DNA of 64,000 bases from an uncultured Aquimarina sp. Its GTDB lineage: Bacteria > Bacteroidota > Bacteroidia > Flavobacteriales > Flavobacteriaceae. Location of the stretch: assembly GCA_947492105.1 (NCBI GenBank), contig CANLMN010000003.1, positions 124,001 through 188,000 on the forward strand, read 5' to 3'. The notes below the pieces were generated by a model, which saw only the letters and a program-made list of their open reading frames with translations, was not told where the DNA came from and searched no databases. Positions 53,301 through 62,162 of the stretch are shown piece by piece. Each line of letters begins with the position of its first letter. Position 1 is the first letter of the stretch. The translations under genes and the position numbers were made by a program.

Positions 53301-53396
53301 ATGAATATTTTAAGTTTTCTAGGAGGCAATGGACTTTTCTTGATTTTGGGAATTGCCATAGTGATCATCTACTTTTACAATAAACGTCGTCGATAA
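53301..53396 (+). CDS. 31-residue single-pass membrane protein
   Basis: ATG at 53301, nine bases after the hydratase stop, to TAA at 53396, six bases before queD. The product begins Met-Asn-Ile-Leu-Ser-Phe-Leu-Gly-Gly-Asn, has a hydrophobic helix of about 17 residues (Leu-Phe-Leu-Ile-Leu-Gly-Ile-Ala-Ile-Val-Ile-Ile-Tyr-Phe), and ends in Asn-Lys-Arg-Arg-Arg. The charge pattern gives an N-out, C-in topology. The tight fit between two genes supports translation. Function unknown. Confidence 0.65.
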   Translation: MNILSFLGGNGLFLILGIAIVIIYFYNKRRR

Positions 53397-53402
53397 TATA
53401 TT

Positions 53403-53852
53403 ATGAGTAAAATTCGTATTACTAAACAGTTTACTTTTGAAGCAGGTCATGCATTGTATGGCTATGATGGAAAGTGTAAAAATGTTCACGGACATAGTTA
53501 TAAGTTAAATGTAACCGTTATCGGAAGTCCAATTTCTGATTCTTCCAATGTAAAGTATGGAATGGTTATCGATTTTGGTGATCTCAAGAAGATTGTGAAG
53601 GAGGAAATTGTAGATCGATTTGATCATGCTACAGTTTTTAACCAAAACACACCTCATGTCGAACTTGCCATGGAATTGCAAAATCGAGGGCATAATGTCA
53701 TTTTGGTAGATTATCAGCCTACTAGTGAAGAGATGGTTATTGATTTTGCAGGAAAAATAGCTGCAAGATTACCAGAAAATATCACATTGCATTCATTGAA
53801 ACTTCAGGAGACTGATACCTCCTTTGCGGAGTGGTTTGCTAGTGATAATTAA
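53403..53852 (+). CDS. queD: 6-carboxytetrahydropterin synthase / PTPS family
   Basis: A 149-residue enzyme of the 6-pyruvoyl-tetrahydropterin synthase fold, needed for queuosine precursor synthesis. Zinc ligands are His16 in Glu-Ala-Gly-His-Ala and His29 and His31 in Val-His-Gly-His; the catalytic Cys25 is in Gly-Lys-Cys-Lys-Asn-Val-His. Cys-x3-His-Gly-His fits QueD rather than the animal PTPS. The C-terminal Glu in Leu-Gln-Glu-Thr closes the substrate site. Last of a three-gene unit; other queuosine genes are not in the window. Confidence 0.92.
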   Translation: MSKIRITKQFTFEAGHALYGYDGKCKNVHGHSYKLNVTVIGSPISDSSNVKYGMVIDFGDLKKIVKEEIVDRFDHATVFNQNTPHVELAMELQNRGHNVILVDYQPTSEEMVIDFAGKIAARLPENITLHSLKLQETDTSFAEWFASDN

Positions 53853-53865
53853 TTCGTAAAAATGG

Positions 53866-53897
53866 TTTAAAAAAACCCCTAATCTAAGTTAGGGGTT
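53866..53897 (-). terminator. Terminator for trpS, between convergent genes
   Basis: AACCCCTAA pairs with TTAGGGGTT. The T-run follows only on the minus strand (TTTTTTTAAACC), so it is oriented for trpS, whose stop is 85 bases away. Confidence 0.8.
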
Positions 53898-53981
53898 AAT
53901 GGATAAGGTATAAGAGCGTTTTAACTTTGCATACGTAGAAACGAATTATAGCTTGTCGTCATATTTTTTGAAAGGGTATTG

Positions 53982-54950
53982 TTAATACCCCGTTTTTTCT
54001 CGAACTCGGGTCAATACAGCATTTGCTACAGTTTGGGCTTTTTTGGCACCAATAGCTAAAGCAGCATCAATTTCAGAAAGATTGTCCATGTAGTGGTTAA
54101 ATCGTTCCCGCTCTGCTGAGAATTTACTAATTAATAATTCATATAATGCCTGTTTGGCATGACCGTATCCATAATTCCCTTCGATATAATTTGATCGCAT
54201 TAGTAGCAGTTCGTCTTCATTGGCTATTAACTTATATAGTGCAAAAACATTACAAGTATCAGGGTCCTTTGGAGCTTCCATTGGAGTACTATCCGTAGCA
54301 ATGGTCATGATTTGTTTACGTAATTTTTTATCAGGTAGGAATAGATTGATAATGTTTCCTTTGGATTTACTCATTTTGGTCCCATCAGTTCCCGGAACGT
54401 ACATCGTGCTCTCCTGTACTTTGGCTTCGGGTAAGACAAATAGTTCTCCTACCTGTGCATGCATACGGGATGCAACGTCACGGGTCATTTCTAAATGTTG
54501 TAATTGATCTTTTCCTACAGGAACATGCTCTGCGTCATAAAGCAAGATATCGGCAGCCATCAACATCGGATAAGAAAATAACCCAGCATTGACATCTTCC
54601 AAGCGATCTGCTTTGTCCTTGAACGAATGAGCAAGTGTCAAACGTTGATAGGGAAAAAAACAACTGAGATACCACGATAATTCTGTAACTTGCGGAATAG
54701 CACTTTGTTTGTAGAATACAGTCTTGTTTATGTCTAGACCAAAAGCCAGCCAAGCAGCAGCAGTAGCATAAGTATTTTGTCTCAGGGTTTTTGCATCCTT
54801 GATTTGGGTAAGCGAGTGCATGTCGGCAATGAATAAAAAGGATTCATTGCTAGGGTTGTTGGCCATTTGAATTGCTGGGATGATTGCACCTAAAAGATTT
54901 CCCAAATGAGGGGTGCCTGTACTTTGAACTCCTGTAAGGATTCTGGACAT
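53982..54950 (-). CDS. trpS: Tryptophan-tRNA ligase
   Basis: A 322-residue class I synthetase. The HIGH-type motif Thr-Gly-Thr-Pro-His-Leu-Gly-Asn is at 11-18 and the KMSKS loop is exact at 192-196. Asp-Met-His-Ser-Leu-Thr near 44 and Pro-Val-Gly-Lys-Asp-Gln near 144 are typical of TrpRS. Length is normal. It is monocistronic with its own minus-strand terminator. Confidence 0.97.
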   Translation of the reverse strand: MSRILTGVQSTGTPHLGNLLGAIIPAIQMANNPSNESFLFIADMHSLTQIKDAKTLRQNTYATAAAWLAFGLDINKTVFYKQSAIPQVTELSWYLSCFFPYQRLTLAHSFKDKADRLEDVNAGLFSYPMLMAADILLYDAEHVPVGKDQLQHLEMTRDVASRMHAQVGELFVLPEAKVQESTMYVPGTDGTKMSKSKGNIINLFLPDKKLRKQIMTIATDSTPMEAPKDPDTCNVFALYKLIANEDELLLMRSNYIEGNYGYGHAKQALYELLISKFSAERERFNHYMDNLSEIDAALAIGAKKAQTVANAVLTRVREKTGY

Positions 54951-55071
54951 ATGCTAGTAGTATTTTGATTTTGGAAACAAATATAGGTTTTGCAATGCTG
55001 AATTTGGAATTCTGAATTCAGAATTTTTACATTCAAACCAAAAGGAAGAGAAATTTACTTATTTTTAAAGT

Positions 55072-55812
55072 ATGGCTAATTTTTTTAGAAATCTATTCAT
55101 TCTCTTGTGGAGAGTTTGGTTTTATACACTGGTACTCACTTTTATAGTGGTGTTTTTTCCATTGTTATTGCTATTTACTTCTCGAGAAGAATGGTATCGT
55201 TATTCTTTTGCAATGGCACGATTATGGTCTAAGTTTGTGTTGTATGGGAGTGGTTTTTTGCCAATCATAACGAGAGAGTCTACTATAGATCGGTCCAAGA
55301 GCTACATGTTTGTGGCAAATCATACCTCATTGACTGATATATTTTTGATGTTCTATTGTGTCAAGAACCCTTTTGTTTTTGTTGGAAAGAAAGAGTTGGT
55401 TAAAATTCCAATTTTTGGTTTTTTTTATAAAAGAACTTGCATTTTGGTAGACAGAGGTAGCCAAAAAAGCCGGACAGAGGTTTTTGAGCAGGCACAAAAG
55501 CGCATACAACAAGGGAATAGCATCTGTATTTTTCCAGAAGGAGGGGTTCCTGATGATGAGTCGATCGTATTGGATACGTTCAAAGATGGTGCTTTTCGGT
55601 TAGCTATTGAGCATCAATTACCAATTTTGCCAATAACATTTATAGATAATAAAAAACGATTTTCGTACACCTTCTTTAGCGGAGGACCAGGGAAAATGCG
55701 TGCAATTATACACAAAGAATTAGTTACTACAGGATTGAATGTTTCAGATAAAAGAGCATTGAGAGAGCAAACAAGAACTTTGATTTTGAAACACTTAATG
55801 CAGTATAATTAG
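55072..55812 (+). CDS. plsC: 1-acyl-sn-glycerol-3-phosphate acyltransferase
   Basis: A 246-residue membrane-bound enzyme that adds the second acyl chain to lysophosphatidic acid. A hydrophobic N-terminal anchor (about 7-36) precedes the catalytic His84-x4-Asp89 motif (Asn-His-Thr-Ser-Leu-Thr-Asp) and the Phe-Pro-Glu-Gly-Gly motif near residue 161. Family certain; a lysophospholipid or other acyltransferase role cannot be excluded. It converges with the sigma-factor operon on the other strand. Confidence 0.9.
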   Translation: MANFFRNLFILLWRVWFYTLVLTFIVVFFPLLLLFTSREEWYRYSFAMARLWSKFVLYGSGFLPIITRESTIDRSKSYMFVANHTSLTDIFLMFYCVKNPFVFVGKKELVKIPIFGFFYKRTCILVDRGSQKSRTEVFEQAQKRIQQGNSICIFPEGGVPDDESIVLDTFKDGAFRLAIEHQLPILPITFIDNKKRFSYTFFSGGPGKMRAIIHKELVTTGLNVSDKRALREQTRTLILKHLMQYN

Positions 55813-55829
55813 TTACAGTTGTTTTTTGA

Positions 55830-57338
55830 TTAAAATCGAAAGCTGGCACCCGTATATATTCCAAAAATATAAGGATCAAAATCCGTAGTACTGGTATAAG
55901 CGTTTATTTGATGTTTGAATATAGGTTCTAGATGGACTTTGAGACGTTGTGATATTTTGTAGTTGATTCCCAACCCTAGATTACTACTAAAACTAAAACT
56001 ATTGAGGTTTTCTGATTTCCCGAGAGAGGTACTTGTACCATCATTTGTGTCAAAGGTTAGTAAGTTCTCATTCTCATTCAATAACAAAGTGCTTATGCCT
56101 CCAATCAATTGTATACCAAATCTTTGATTAATAATGGCATACGTTATTTCTAGAGGTACTTCTATATAACCGATTCGTTGTCTAGCTATTCCTTCTAGTG
56201 GTCGGTTGGCTATTGCTGTTGGGTTTGGTATAAAATCTGTATCAAATTGCTCTGACAAAGAGTTATTTTGTGAGGATTGGTTTGATAAGTCTACTAGACG
56301 TAAACTCTCATCCCCTTCTGCAGATGATTCTGTTGCTCCAAGGTGGATAGATCTGGATAGTCCAACATCTTGGGTGGCGTAGCTAAGCTGTAGTTTATGG
56401 ACACCACCTCGAATTTGGATGCGATCACTCATGGTATATGCAATCTGAACCCCGTAGCTTAAGTTTGCTTCGCTAGTTTTGTCATTATCTTTATAGGTCT
56501 CAGCAATAGAGGATCCATTGCTTAGAGAATTATAGAAAACCGGTGCAATAGTTGGGGCGATGGTCCATTTTTTTGCTGAATTTTCTTTGTTCTTGATGGG
56601 GGAGTCTAGATTGACAACTTCATAAATAGATGTTTTTGAGGTATCCGTGTTTGTAGTGGTCATTGAGTTTTCTTCTTCTTCTTCTTTTTCTTCGGAGTTA
56701 GAGAGGTGGAGTTTATCGAGTTCAGTCTGTGTAGTGTAGTGCTTATCTTGCCATAGATCTGTTATTCTCGATTGTTTTGCTATTTCGGTGTTACTTCTTT
56801 TTAATTGTTCTTTGGTTTTGGCAATTGATGTACGGGGGTGTGTTTGCTTATCCTTAGTTGTATTTTTGTCAGAAATTAAAGGAATCGTGTTGTTTTGTGG
56901 ATTTTTGGAAGCAGGTTTTCTTCTAGGATTGTTATCACTCTTTGTAGTGTCCCTTTTGCTGCTTACAACACTAGAAGTGCCGCTGTTGCTCTCTAGATTG
57001 TTAATTGTTGATGGTTGGTTTTCTTTTGTGATGTTTTTATTTGTGAAGGTGATTTCTGTGGTTTGCTCTTCTTTTATTGTGAGGGTGTCTTTATTAACAA
57101 ATTCTGTTGTAGGTGTAGGTGTGCTTTTTTGAGTAAAAAAAACAAATCCTAGGGAGCTAATTATAGTAATCACTGCTGCAGCACCAGCTAGACGATACCA
57201 GAATGGTAACAGCAATATTTTACGTTCTTTTTTTTGTTGCCGAGATTTGATTTTTTCCCAGACACTATCATCAGGGACAGCTTCAAAATCCTTGAAACGT
57301 TCCTGAAATAAATCATCTATATGTTTCTTTTTGCTCAT
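55830..57338 (-). CDS. Anti-sigma-like protein fused to an outer-membrane barrel domain
   Basis: A 502-residue protein. Residues 1-45 are polar with Val-Pro-Asp-Asp-Ser-Val-Trp-Glu-Lys-Ile, the type of N-terminus found in Bacteroidota anti-sigma-like proteins. One transmembrane helix is at about 46-68. Residues 70-270 are low-complexity, rich in Thr, Ser, Asn, Lys and Glu. The last about 240 residues have beta-strand periodicity and end in Phe-Arg-Phe, as outer-membrane barrels do. It overlaps the ECF sigma gene by four bases (ATGA). It may span the periplasm and control that sigma factor. Function inferred from layout. Confidence 0.75.
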   Translation of the reverse strand: MSKKKHIDDLFQERFKDFEAVPDDSVWEKIKSRQQKKERKILLLPFWYRLAGAAAVITIISSLGFVFFTQKSTPTPTTEFVNKDTLTIKEEQTTEITFTNKNITKENQPSTINNLESNSGTSSVVSSKRDTTKSDNNPRRKPASKNPQNNTIPLISDKNTTKDKQTHPRTSIAKTKEQLKRSNTEIAKQSRITDLWQDKHYTTQTELDKLHLSNSEEKEEEEENSMTTTNTDTSKTSIYEVVNLDSPIKNKENSAKKWTIAPTIAPVFYNSLSNGSSIAETYKDNDKTSEANLSYGVQIAYTMSDRIQIRGGVHKLQLSYATQDVGLSRSIHLGATESSAEGDESLRLVDLSNQSSQNNSLSEQFDTDFIPNPTAIANRPLEGIARQRIGYIEVPLEITYAIINQRFGIQLIGGISTLLLNENENLLTFDTNDGTSTSLGKSENLNSFSFSSNLGLGINYKISQRLKVHLEPIFKHQINAYTSTTDFDPYIFGIYTGASFRF

Positions 57339-57937
57339 CCTTGATTTGATTTAGCGGATTGCCGTTGTTGTATAATTTTTTGTTGAAGAATTTTTCTGGC
57401 TCGAGCTAAGTTTGATTTTGACGTTCCTTCGGATATTTCCAACATTTTGGCTATTTCTTTATGAGAAAATCTATCTAGCACATATAAATTAAAAACTAGT
57501 CGATACCTATCTGGTAGTTCTTGAATTAATTGTAGCAAAAAGGCTAGTGGTAGTCCTTCGTCCTCTACCTCGATGACCTCTTCTATTTCGGCTTCTTCGG
57601 TTGTCTTAAAGATCTTTTGTTTCCTGTATTTTTGCAGGGCAGTGTTGATGGTGATACGCTTGAGCCATCCCTCAAAGGATCCCTTGTTTTTGTACTGTCC
57701 TATTTTTTCAAATATGATTATAAAGGCATCTTGTAAGGTGTCTTCTGCGCTAGCACGATTGTCACAGTACTTGAGGCACAAAGAGAATAAGGTAGCGGCG
57801 TATTGCCGATACAATATTTCTTGTGCGTCGGTATGCTGTTTCTTGCATTCTTTAATGAGTTGATCTAAACTCAATGGAGTGACTTTTTTTACAGTTTTTT
57901 TGGGATAAAAATAAGATTCTTTGATGAATGCGTCCAT
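57335..57937 (-). CDS. ECF-type RNA polymerase sigma factor
   Basis: A 200-residue sigma-70 family protein with only regions 2 and 4. Region 2 (about 35-105) includes Ala-Glu-Asp-Thr-Leu-Gln-Asp-Ala-Phe-Ile-Ile-Ile-Phe and Gly-Ser-Phe-Glu-Gly-Trp-Leu-Lys-Arg-Ile. Region 4 (about 130-185) includes Leu-Asp-Arg-Phe-Ser-His-Lys-Glu-Ile-Ala-Lys-Met-Leu. An acidic linker (Glu-Glu-Ala-Glu-Ile-Glu-Glu-Val) joins them. It lies between a lipoprotein gene (8-base gap) and the membrane-barrel gene (4-base overlap), so all three are one operon. The regulon is unknown. Confidence 0.94.
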   Translation of the reverse strand: MDAFIKESYFYPKKTVKKVTPLSLDQLIKECKKQHTDAQEILYRQYAATLFSLCLKYCDNRASAEDTLQDAFIIIFEKIGQYKNKGSFEGWLKRITINTALQKYRKQKIFKTTEEAEIEEVIEVEDEGLPLAFLLQLIQELPDRYRLVFNLYVLDRFSHKEIAKMLEISEGTSKSNLARARKILQQKIIQQRQSAKSNQG

Positions 57938-57945
57938 TACAATAG

Positions 57946-58365
57946 CTATTGTGGAGAGATGACTGGAATTCTTTTGGTGAGAAATTTATTTTTGCCCTCT
58001 GCATCTTTGCCTTGCCAAAATTTAAAAAGATAAAAGTCGTCTTGAGTAATTCGTACGCTTAGGTCTGTCTGTACTGTGTCTTGTTCTAATTTTGTGCACA
58101 AAGCTTCGGAGGATACGATATTTACTATTGCAACAATTCTTTCGTTGCCATTGTGATTGTAATCATAACCTCTAAACCCGTGACAGGTCGTAGGTCTCAA
58201 ATACCGCACTTTGAAATCATAGATAGAATCTTTTTTAAGTTCTTCGGGTAGTTCGGCATCTAGGACAGGTACGAGCTCAAAAGAAAAACTAGGGTTAGCG
58301 TCGTCATCAATACTGCAGTTGCTGCAACAGATACTTAGAAACAGGATTATAAGTACTTTGTTCAT
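57946..58365 (-). CDS. Small lipoprotein at the head of the ECF sigma operon
   Basis: A 139-residue precursor with a short signal and a Cys-rich end; the likely lipid Cys is Cys17 in Cys-Cys-Ser-Asn-Cys. It is followed by Ser-Ile-Asp-Asp-Asp, an acidic surface-export-type signal. The mature domain is small and probably beta-rich, with Thr-Cys-His-Gly-Phe-Arg-Gly-Tyr-Asp-Tyr in the middle. No family recognised. Because it heads the sigma operon, it could be a sensor at the cell surface. Confidence 0.75.
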   Translation of the reverse strand: MNKVLIILFLSICCSNCSIDDDANPSFSFELVPVLDAELPEELKKDSIYDFKVRYLRPTTCHGFRGYDYNHNGNERIVAIVNIVSSEALCTKLEQDTVQTDLSVRITQDDFYLFKFWQGKDAEGKNKFLTKRIPVISPQ

Positions 58366-58444
58366 CTTGTCATTATTTATCCATTAGATGTTCTGGAGGT
58401 AAAAAGGTTGCGTAGAAAAAGTTGTTTTTTTTAAGATATAATGT

Positions 58445-58485
58445 AAAAAGCGTCAAACTAGAAGTTAGTTTGACGCTTTTTTTAT
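58445..58485. terminator. Terminator of recA, symmetric
   Basis: AAAAAGCGTCAAACTA pairs with TAGTTTGACGCTTTTT around a short loop, 20 bases past the recA stop on the minus strand. Confidence 0.92.
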
Positions 58486-58503
58486 ATTCAACCCGAGGTT
58501 GTT

Positions 58504-59514
58504 TTATTCTTCTTTTGCAATTTTGATTGCAGCTATAATTTTAGTTTCTAGTTCTTCCATTAATTCTGGGTTGTCTAGTAACAGTTTTTTTACAGAATCA
58601 CGACCTTGTCCTAATTTGGTGTCTTCATAGCTGAACCATGAGCCACTTTTCTTTATAATTTCGTAGTCAACACCGATGTCAATGATTTCTCCAACTTTAG
58701 AGATGCCCTCTCCATACATAATATCGAACTCTGCAGTTCGGAAAGGTGGTGCTACTTTATTCTTTACGATTTTGACTCGTGTTTTGTTTCCTTGAACCTC
58801 GCTATCACTATTTTTGATTTGCGTAGAACGACGGATATCCAAACGGACAGAAGCGTAGAATTTTAATGCATTACCCCCTGTTGTTGTTTCGGGATTGCCA
58901 AACATCACTCCGATTTTTTCACGAAGCTGGTTGATAAATATGACGGTGCAATTGGTTTTACTGATAGATCCAGTTAATTTACGCAACGCTTGAGACATCA
59001 AACGGGCATGTAACCCCATTTTAGAATCTCCCATTTCGCCTTCAATTTCACTTTTGGGTGTCAGTGCAGCAACAGAATCGACAACAATAATATCGATAGC
59101 GCCGGAGCGTATCAAGTTATCGGCAATTTCTAGTGCTTGCTCTCCGTTGTCAGGCTGTGAAATAATTAAATTTTCTATATCAACGCCTAGTTTTTCTGCA
59201 TAGAAACGATCAAAAGCATGTTCTGCATCAATAAAAGCCGCAATACCTCCATTTTTTTGAGCCTGCGCAATAGCATGTAACGTCAAGGTAGTTTTACCAG
59301 AAGATTCTGGCCCATATATTTCTATCACACGACCTCTTGGGTAGCCACCTACACCAAGTGCCATATCTAATCCTAATGAACCTGTTGGTATTACTTCCAC
59401 TTCCACGATGGCACTATCCCCCATCTTCATTACTGTTCCTTTTCCATAAGCTTTGTCTAGCTTATCAAGGGTCAGTTTCAGGGCTTTAAGTTTAGCATCT
59501 TTTTCTGAGCTCAT
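58504..59514 (-). CDS. recA: Recombinase RecA
   Basis: A 336-residue strand-exchange protein. Walker A Gly-Pro-Glu-Ser-Ser-Gly-Lys-Thr-Thr is at 68-76; [10 protein letters not shown] (Walker B) and the L2 region [12 protein letters not shown] are intact. The ATG at 59514 (Ser-Ser-Glu-Lys-Asp) is used; nine codons upstream in frame are open but unlike the family. recX is not adjacent. The C-terminus ends acidic, Lys-Glu-Glu. Confidence 0.98.
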   Translation of the reverse strand: MSSEKDAKLKALKLTLDKLDKAYGKGTVMKMGDSAIVEVEVIPTGSLGLDMALGVGGYPRGRVIEIYGPESSGKTTLTLHAIAQAQKNGGIAAFIDAEHAFDRFYAEKLGVDIENLIISQPDNGEQALEIADNLIRSGAIDIIVVDSVAALTPKSEIEGEMGDSKMGLHARLMSQALRKLTGSISKTNCTVIFINQLREKIGVMFGNPETTTGGNALKFYASVRLDIRRSTQIKNSDSEVQGNKTRVKIVKNKVAPPFRTAEFDIMYGEGISKVGEIIDIGVDYEIIKKSGSWFSYEDTKLGQGRDSVKKLLLDNPELMEELETKIIAAIKIAKEE

Positions 59515-59541
59515 GCATTTTTTTTTAGTATTGAGATGCAA

Positions 59542-59882
59542 AAATACTATAAGTTTTAGTCAAGGACAATTTAAGTAATGAACAATTTATAGAATCTAAT
59601 GGTGCAACCTTTTTGTAGTACTGTCCTCTTATTAGTCAAACAGGGGTAGTTTATTGTTTTTGGGGTGTAACATTTTGCGAGTTTTGGGTAGTGGCAAGTT
59701 ATAAAATTGTATGTCCTGAAATACCCCTTGAAATTTTTCTTTGGGGGATAAAAAATAACTGTCAAGTTTTAAAAAATTAGGTTTTGGTATGCCAAGGTTT
59801 ATAAAAGCGCCGAGGAATTCGTAATTAAAGTGTATTTTTGTAATTAGATTAAATTCTCTAACCTTATAACTATTAGTATAGC
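59542..59882. other. Gene-free gap between divergent recA and trhO
   Basis: About 340 bases without a supported gene. It should carry the promoters of both divergent genes. Two overlapping minus-strand frames here have unusual composition and no motifs, and I do not call them. Confidence 0.5.
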
Positions 59883-60914
59883 ATGCAACTGTACAATAAA
59901 CTAAGTGCAGAAGAGAGAGCAACCCTCATTGATAAAGCGGGTCAGGAACGGCTCACGCTCTCTTTTTATAAATATGCACATATCGGAAATACCGAAATTT
60001 TCAGAAACCACCTGTTTATCCATTGGGATGCTTTGGATGTTTTAGGGCGTATTTATGTCGCTCATGAAGGAATTAATGGGCAGCTATCGGTTCCTGCACC
60101 AAATTTTGAAGCTTTTAAAAAACATTTGGATAGTATCGTTTTTCTCGAAAATGTACGACTGAATATTGCGATAGAACAGGATGCGAAATCGTTTCTGAAA
60201 TTGAAAGTAAAAGTAAGGCACAAAATTGTAGCTGATGGTCTTGATGATCATACCTTTGATGTCACTAATAAGGGGGTTCATGTCAATGCTGCAGATTTTA
60301 ACGAATTGCTAGAAGATCCTGATACCGTCTTGGTAGATATGCGTAACCATTATGAGAGTGAGATCGGTCACTTCAAAGGAGCAGTTACTCCAGATGTTGA
60401 TACTTTTCGTGATTCTTTGGACATCATAGAAGAAGATCTCAAGGATCATAAAGAAGATAAGAAGCTTGTTATGTATTGTACAGGTGGGATTAGATGTGAA
60501 AAAGCGAGTGCATACTACAAGCACAAAGGCTTCAAACAGGTATATCAATTAGAAGGAGGGATTATAGAATATGCTCGTCAGGTAGAAAATCAAGGCCTGG
60601 AAAATAAATTTATGGGCAAGAATTTTGTTTTTGACCATCGACGAGGAGAACGTATTTCTCCTGATATTATAGCGAATTGCCACCAGTGTGGTGCGCCTTG
60701 TGATACGCATGTCAATTGTGTTAATGAGGCCTGTCATTTACTTTTTATCCAATGTGAGGATTGTGCTACAACTATGGAAAATTGCTGTTCTAATGACTGT
60801 AAGGATATTATTCAATTATCTTTTGAAGAACAAAAGGCATTGCGCAAAGGAAAAGGAAACAGTAATAAAATCTTTAAAAAAGGACGTTCTGAGGTATTGA
60901 AGTTCAAAAAATAG
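59883..60914 (+). CDS. trhO: tRNA uridine(34) 5-hydroxylase, rhodanese type
   Basis: A 343-residue protein of the YceA/TrhO family, which hydroxylates uridine 34 of certain tRNAs using oxygen. An N-terminal acylphosphatase-like region (His-Glu-Gly-Ile-Asn-Gly-Gln near 61) is followed by a rhodanese domain with the active Cys in Val-Met-Tyr-Cys-Thr-Gly-Gly-Ile-Arg-Cys. The C-terminal part has Cys-x2-Cys pairs (Cys-His-Gln-Cys, Cys-Glu-Asp-Cys) that may bind zinc. Family assignment is strong. Confidence 0.93.
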   Translation: MQLYNKLSAEERATLIDKAGQERLTLSFYKYAHIGNTEIFRNHLFIHWDALDVLGRIYVAHEGINGQLSVPAPNFEAFKKHLDSIVFLENVRLNIAIEQDAKSFLKLKVKVRHKIVADGLDDHTFDVTNKGVHVNAADFNELLEDPDTVLVDMRNHYESEIGHFKGAVTPDVDTFRDSLDIIEEDLKDHKEDKKLVMYCTGGIRCEKASAYYKHKGFKQVYQLEGGIIEYARQVENQGLENKFMGKNFVFDHRRGERISPDIIANCHQCGAPCDTHVNCVNEACHLLFIQCEDCATTMENCCSNDCKDIIQLSFEEQKALRKGKGNSNKIFKKGRSEVLKFKK

Positions 60915-60953
60915 TATTTTTAGAAAATAATGAAGTATTGATATAGCTAAAGC

Positions 60954-61961
60954 ATGGACGTTTATAGACTTTTAAAATTAAACAGACTGGTTAGGAGTCA
61001 TAGAATTAAATTCCTAGGGCTCTATATACTTCATGTTTTTAAAATGCGATATTTGGCGGTCAATCTAGATCCAGTAATGGCGTGTAATCTCCGGTGTAAA
61101 ATGTGTTATTTTACAGACAAGGATTATGTCAAGAAGTTAAAAGGTGTTTTCAAAAAAGAACAATTAGAGCGTGTTGCCAAAGTGATTTTTAAAAGAGCTC
61201 TGAAGCTCCAAATTGGCTGCGGCACAGAGCCTACCTTATACAAAGACCTACCTGCTATTGTGCGTTTGGGAAAACACTATAAGGTGCCTTATATTTCTCT
61301 AACAACGAATGCAAATCTTTTGAACGAAGAAAAAATAATCGCTTTGCTAGATGCAGGTCTTGATGAGTTTACGATTTCTTTGCACGGCGTGACCAAGGAG
61401 ACCTATGAAACCTTTATGGGTAAAGGAGATTATAGTGTTTTTATGAATGTCTTTAAGACTTTTGGAAAATTAAAGAAGACCTATAATTTTAGAGTTCGGA
61501 TTAATTACACCTTCAATAAAGATAACTTTTATGAACTAAAGGAGTTTTTTACTCATTTTGATAAAAAAAGTTTTGATATCCTTCAATTACGACCTATCAA
61601 AAGGTTACATAATGCAGATTATACCAATATTGATTTAGGAGCTATCGAAGACGATTACGAAGGTATTATCACTGCTTTTAAGGAAGAATGCAAAACGAAT
61701 GATATAATCTTGATGGCTCCAAGAAAAATAGGAAGACGTGCCAAGCAAAAGAACTATGCGAGCGATATAACAGAGTATACATTTTGTTATGTGTCACCTC
61801 AAGATTTTTGGAGAAAAGATTTTGATTGGGAAAATGAAACCTATGATGCATATGCGACTCGAACAAAATGGAGTAAAACACTTTGGAAAAATATCTTTAT
61901 TTCTGAAAATGATCTGCGGTTAGAAAACACTCGACTCAATTATGAAATTGATTTGAACTAA
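60954..61961 (+). CDS. Radical SAM protein
   Basis: A 335-residue enzyme with the [4Fe-4S] motif Cys44-x3-Cys48-x2-Cys51 (Cys-Asn-Leu-Arg-Cys-Lys-Met-Cys). Gly-Cys-Gly-Thr-Glu-Pro-Thr and Ser-Leu-His-Gly-Val follow in the barrel. No clear SPASM Cys cluster is seen at the C-terminus. The substrate is unknown. It starts 39 bases after trhO on the same strand. Confidence 0.87.
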   Translation: MDVYRLLKLNRLVRSHRIKFLGLYILHVFKMRYLAVNLDPVMACNLRCKMCYFTDKDYVKKLKGVFKKEQLERVAKVIFKRALKLQIGCGTEPTLYKDLPAIVRLGKHYKVPYISLTTNANLLNEEKIIALLDAGLDEFTISLHGVTKETYETFMGKGDYSVFMNVFKTFGKLKKTYNFRVRINYTFNKDNFYELKEFFTHFDKKSFDILQLRPIKRLHNADYTNIDLGAIEDDYEGIITAFKEECKTNDIILMAPRKIGRRAKQKNYASDITEYTFCYVSPQDFWRKDFDWENETYDAYATRTKWSKTLWKNIFISENDLRLENTRLNYEIDLN

Positions 61962-62162
61962 TTAATGGTTTTTTTGGTGTTTACCCATGAATTAAGGGTT
62001 TATTAAAACCCTACCTATTTTGTGGTTTATAGAAAATTTTGGGTATCTTTAACGATTGATAAATTGCTTGGCTAACCTTGTTTTTAGCGCAAATTCAGGC
62101 AGAATAAGTAAGAATCCTATTTGCATGCCAAGGCATAAGCAAATTCAAACATATAAGTAACT

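Noticed and set aside
53866-53897. Terminator of queD on the plus strand
   Set aside because: No T-run follows on the plus strand; the T-run is on the minus strand, so it fits trpS.
59632-59922. Minus-strand frames of 64 and 96 codons between recA and trhO
   Set aside because: They overlap each other and the trhO start, have skewed composition and show no motif.
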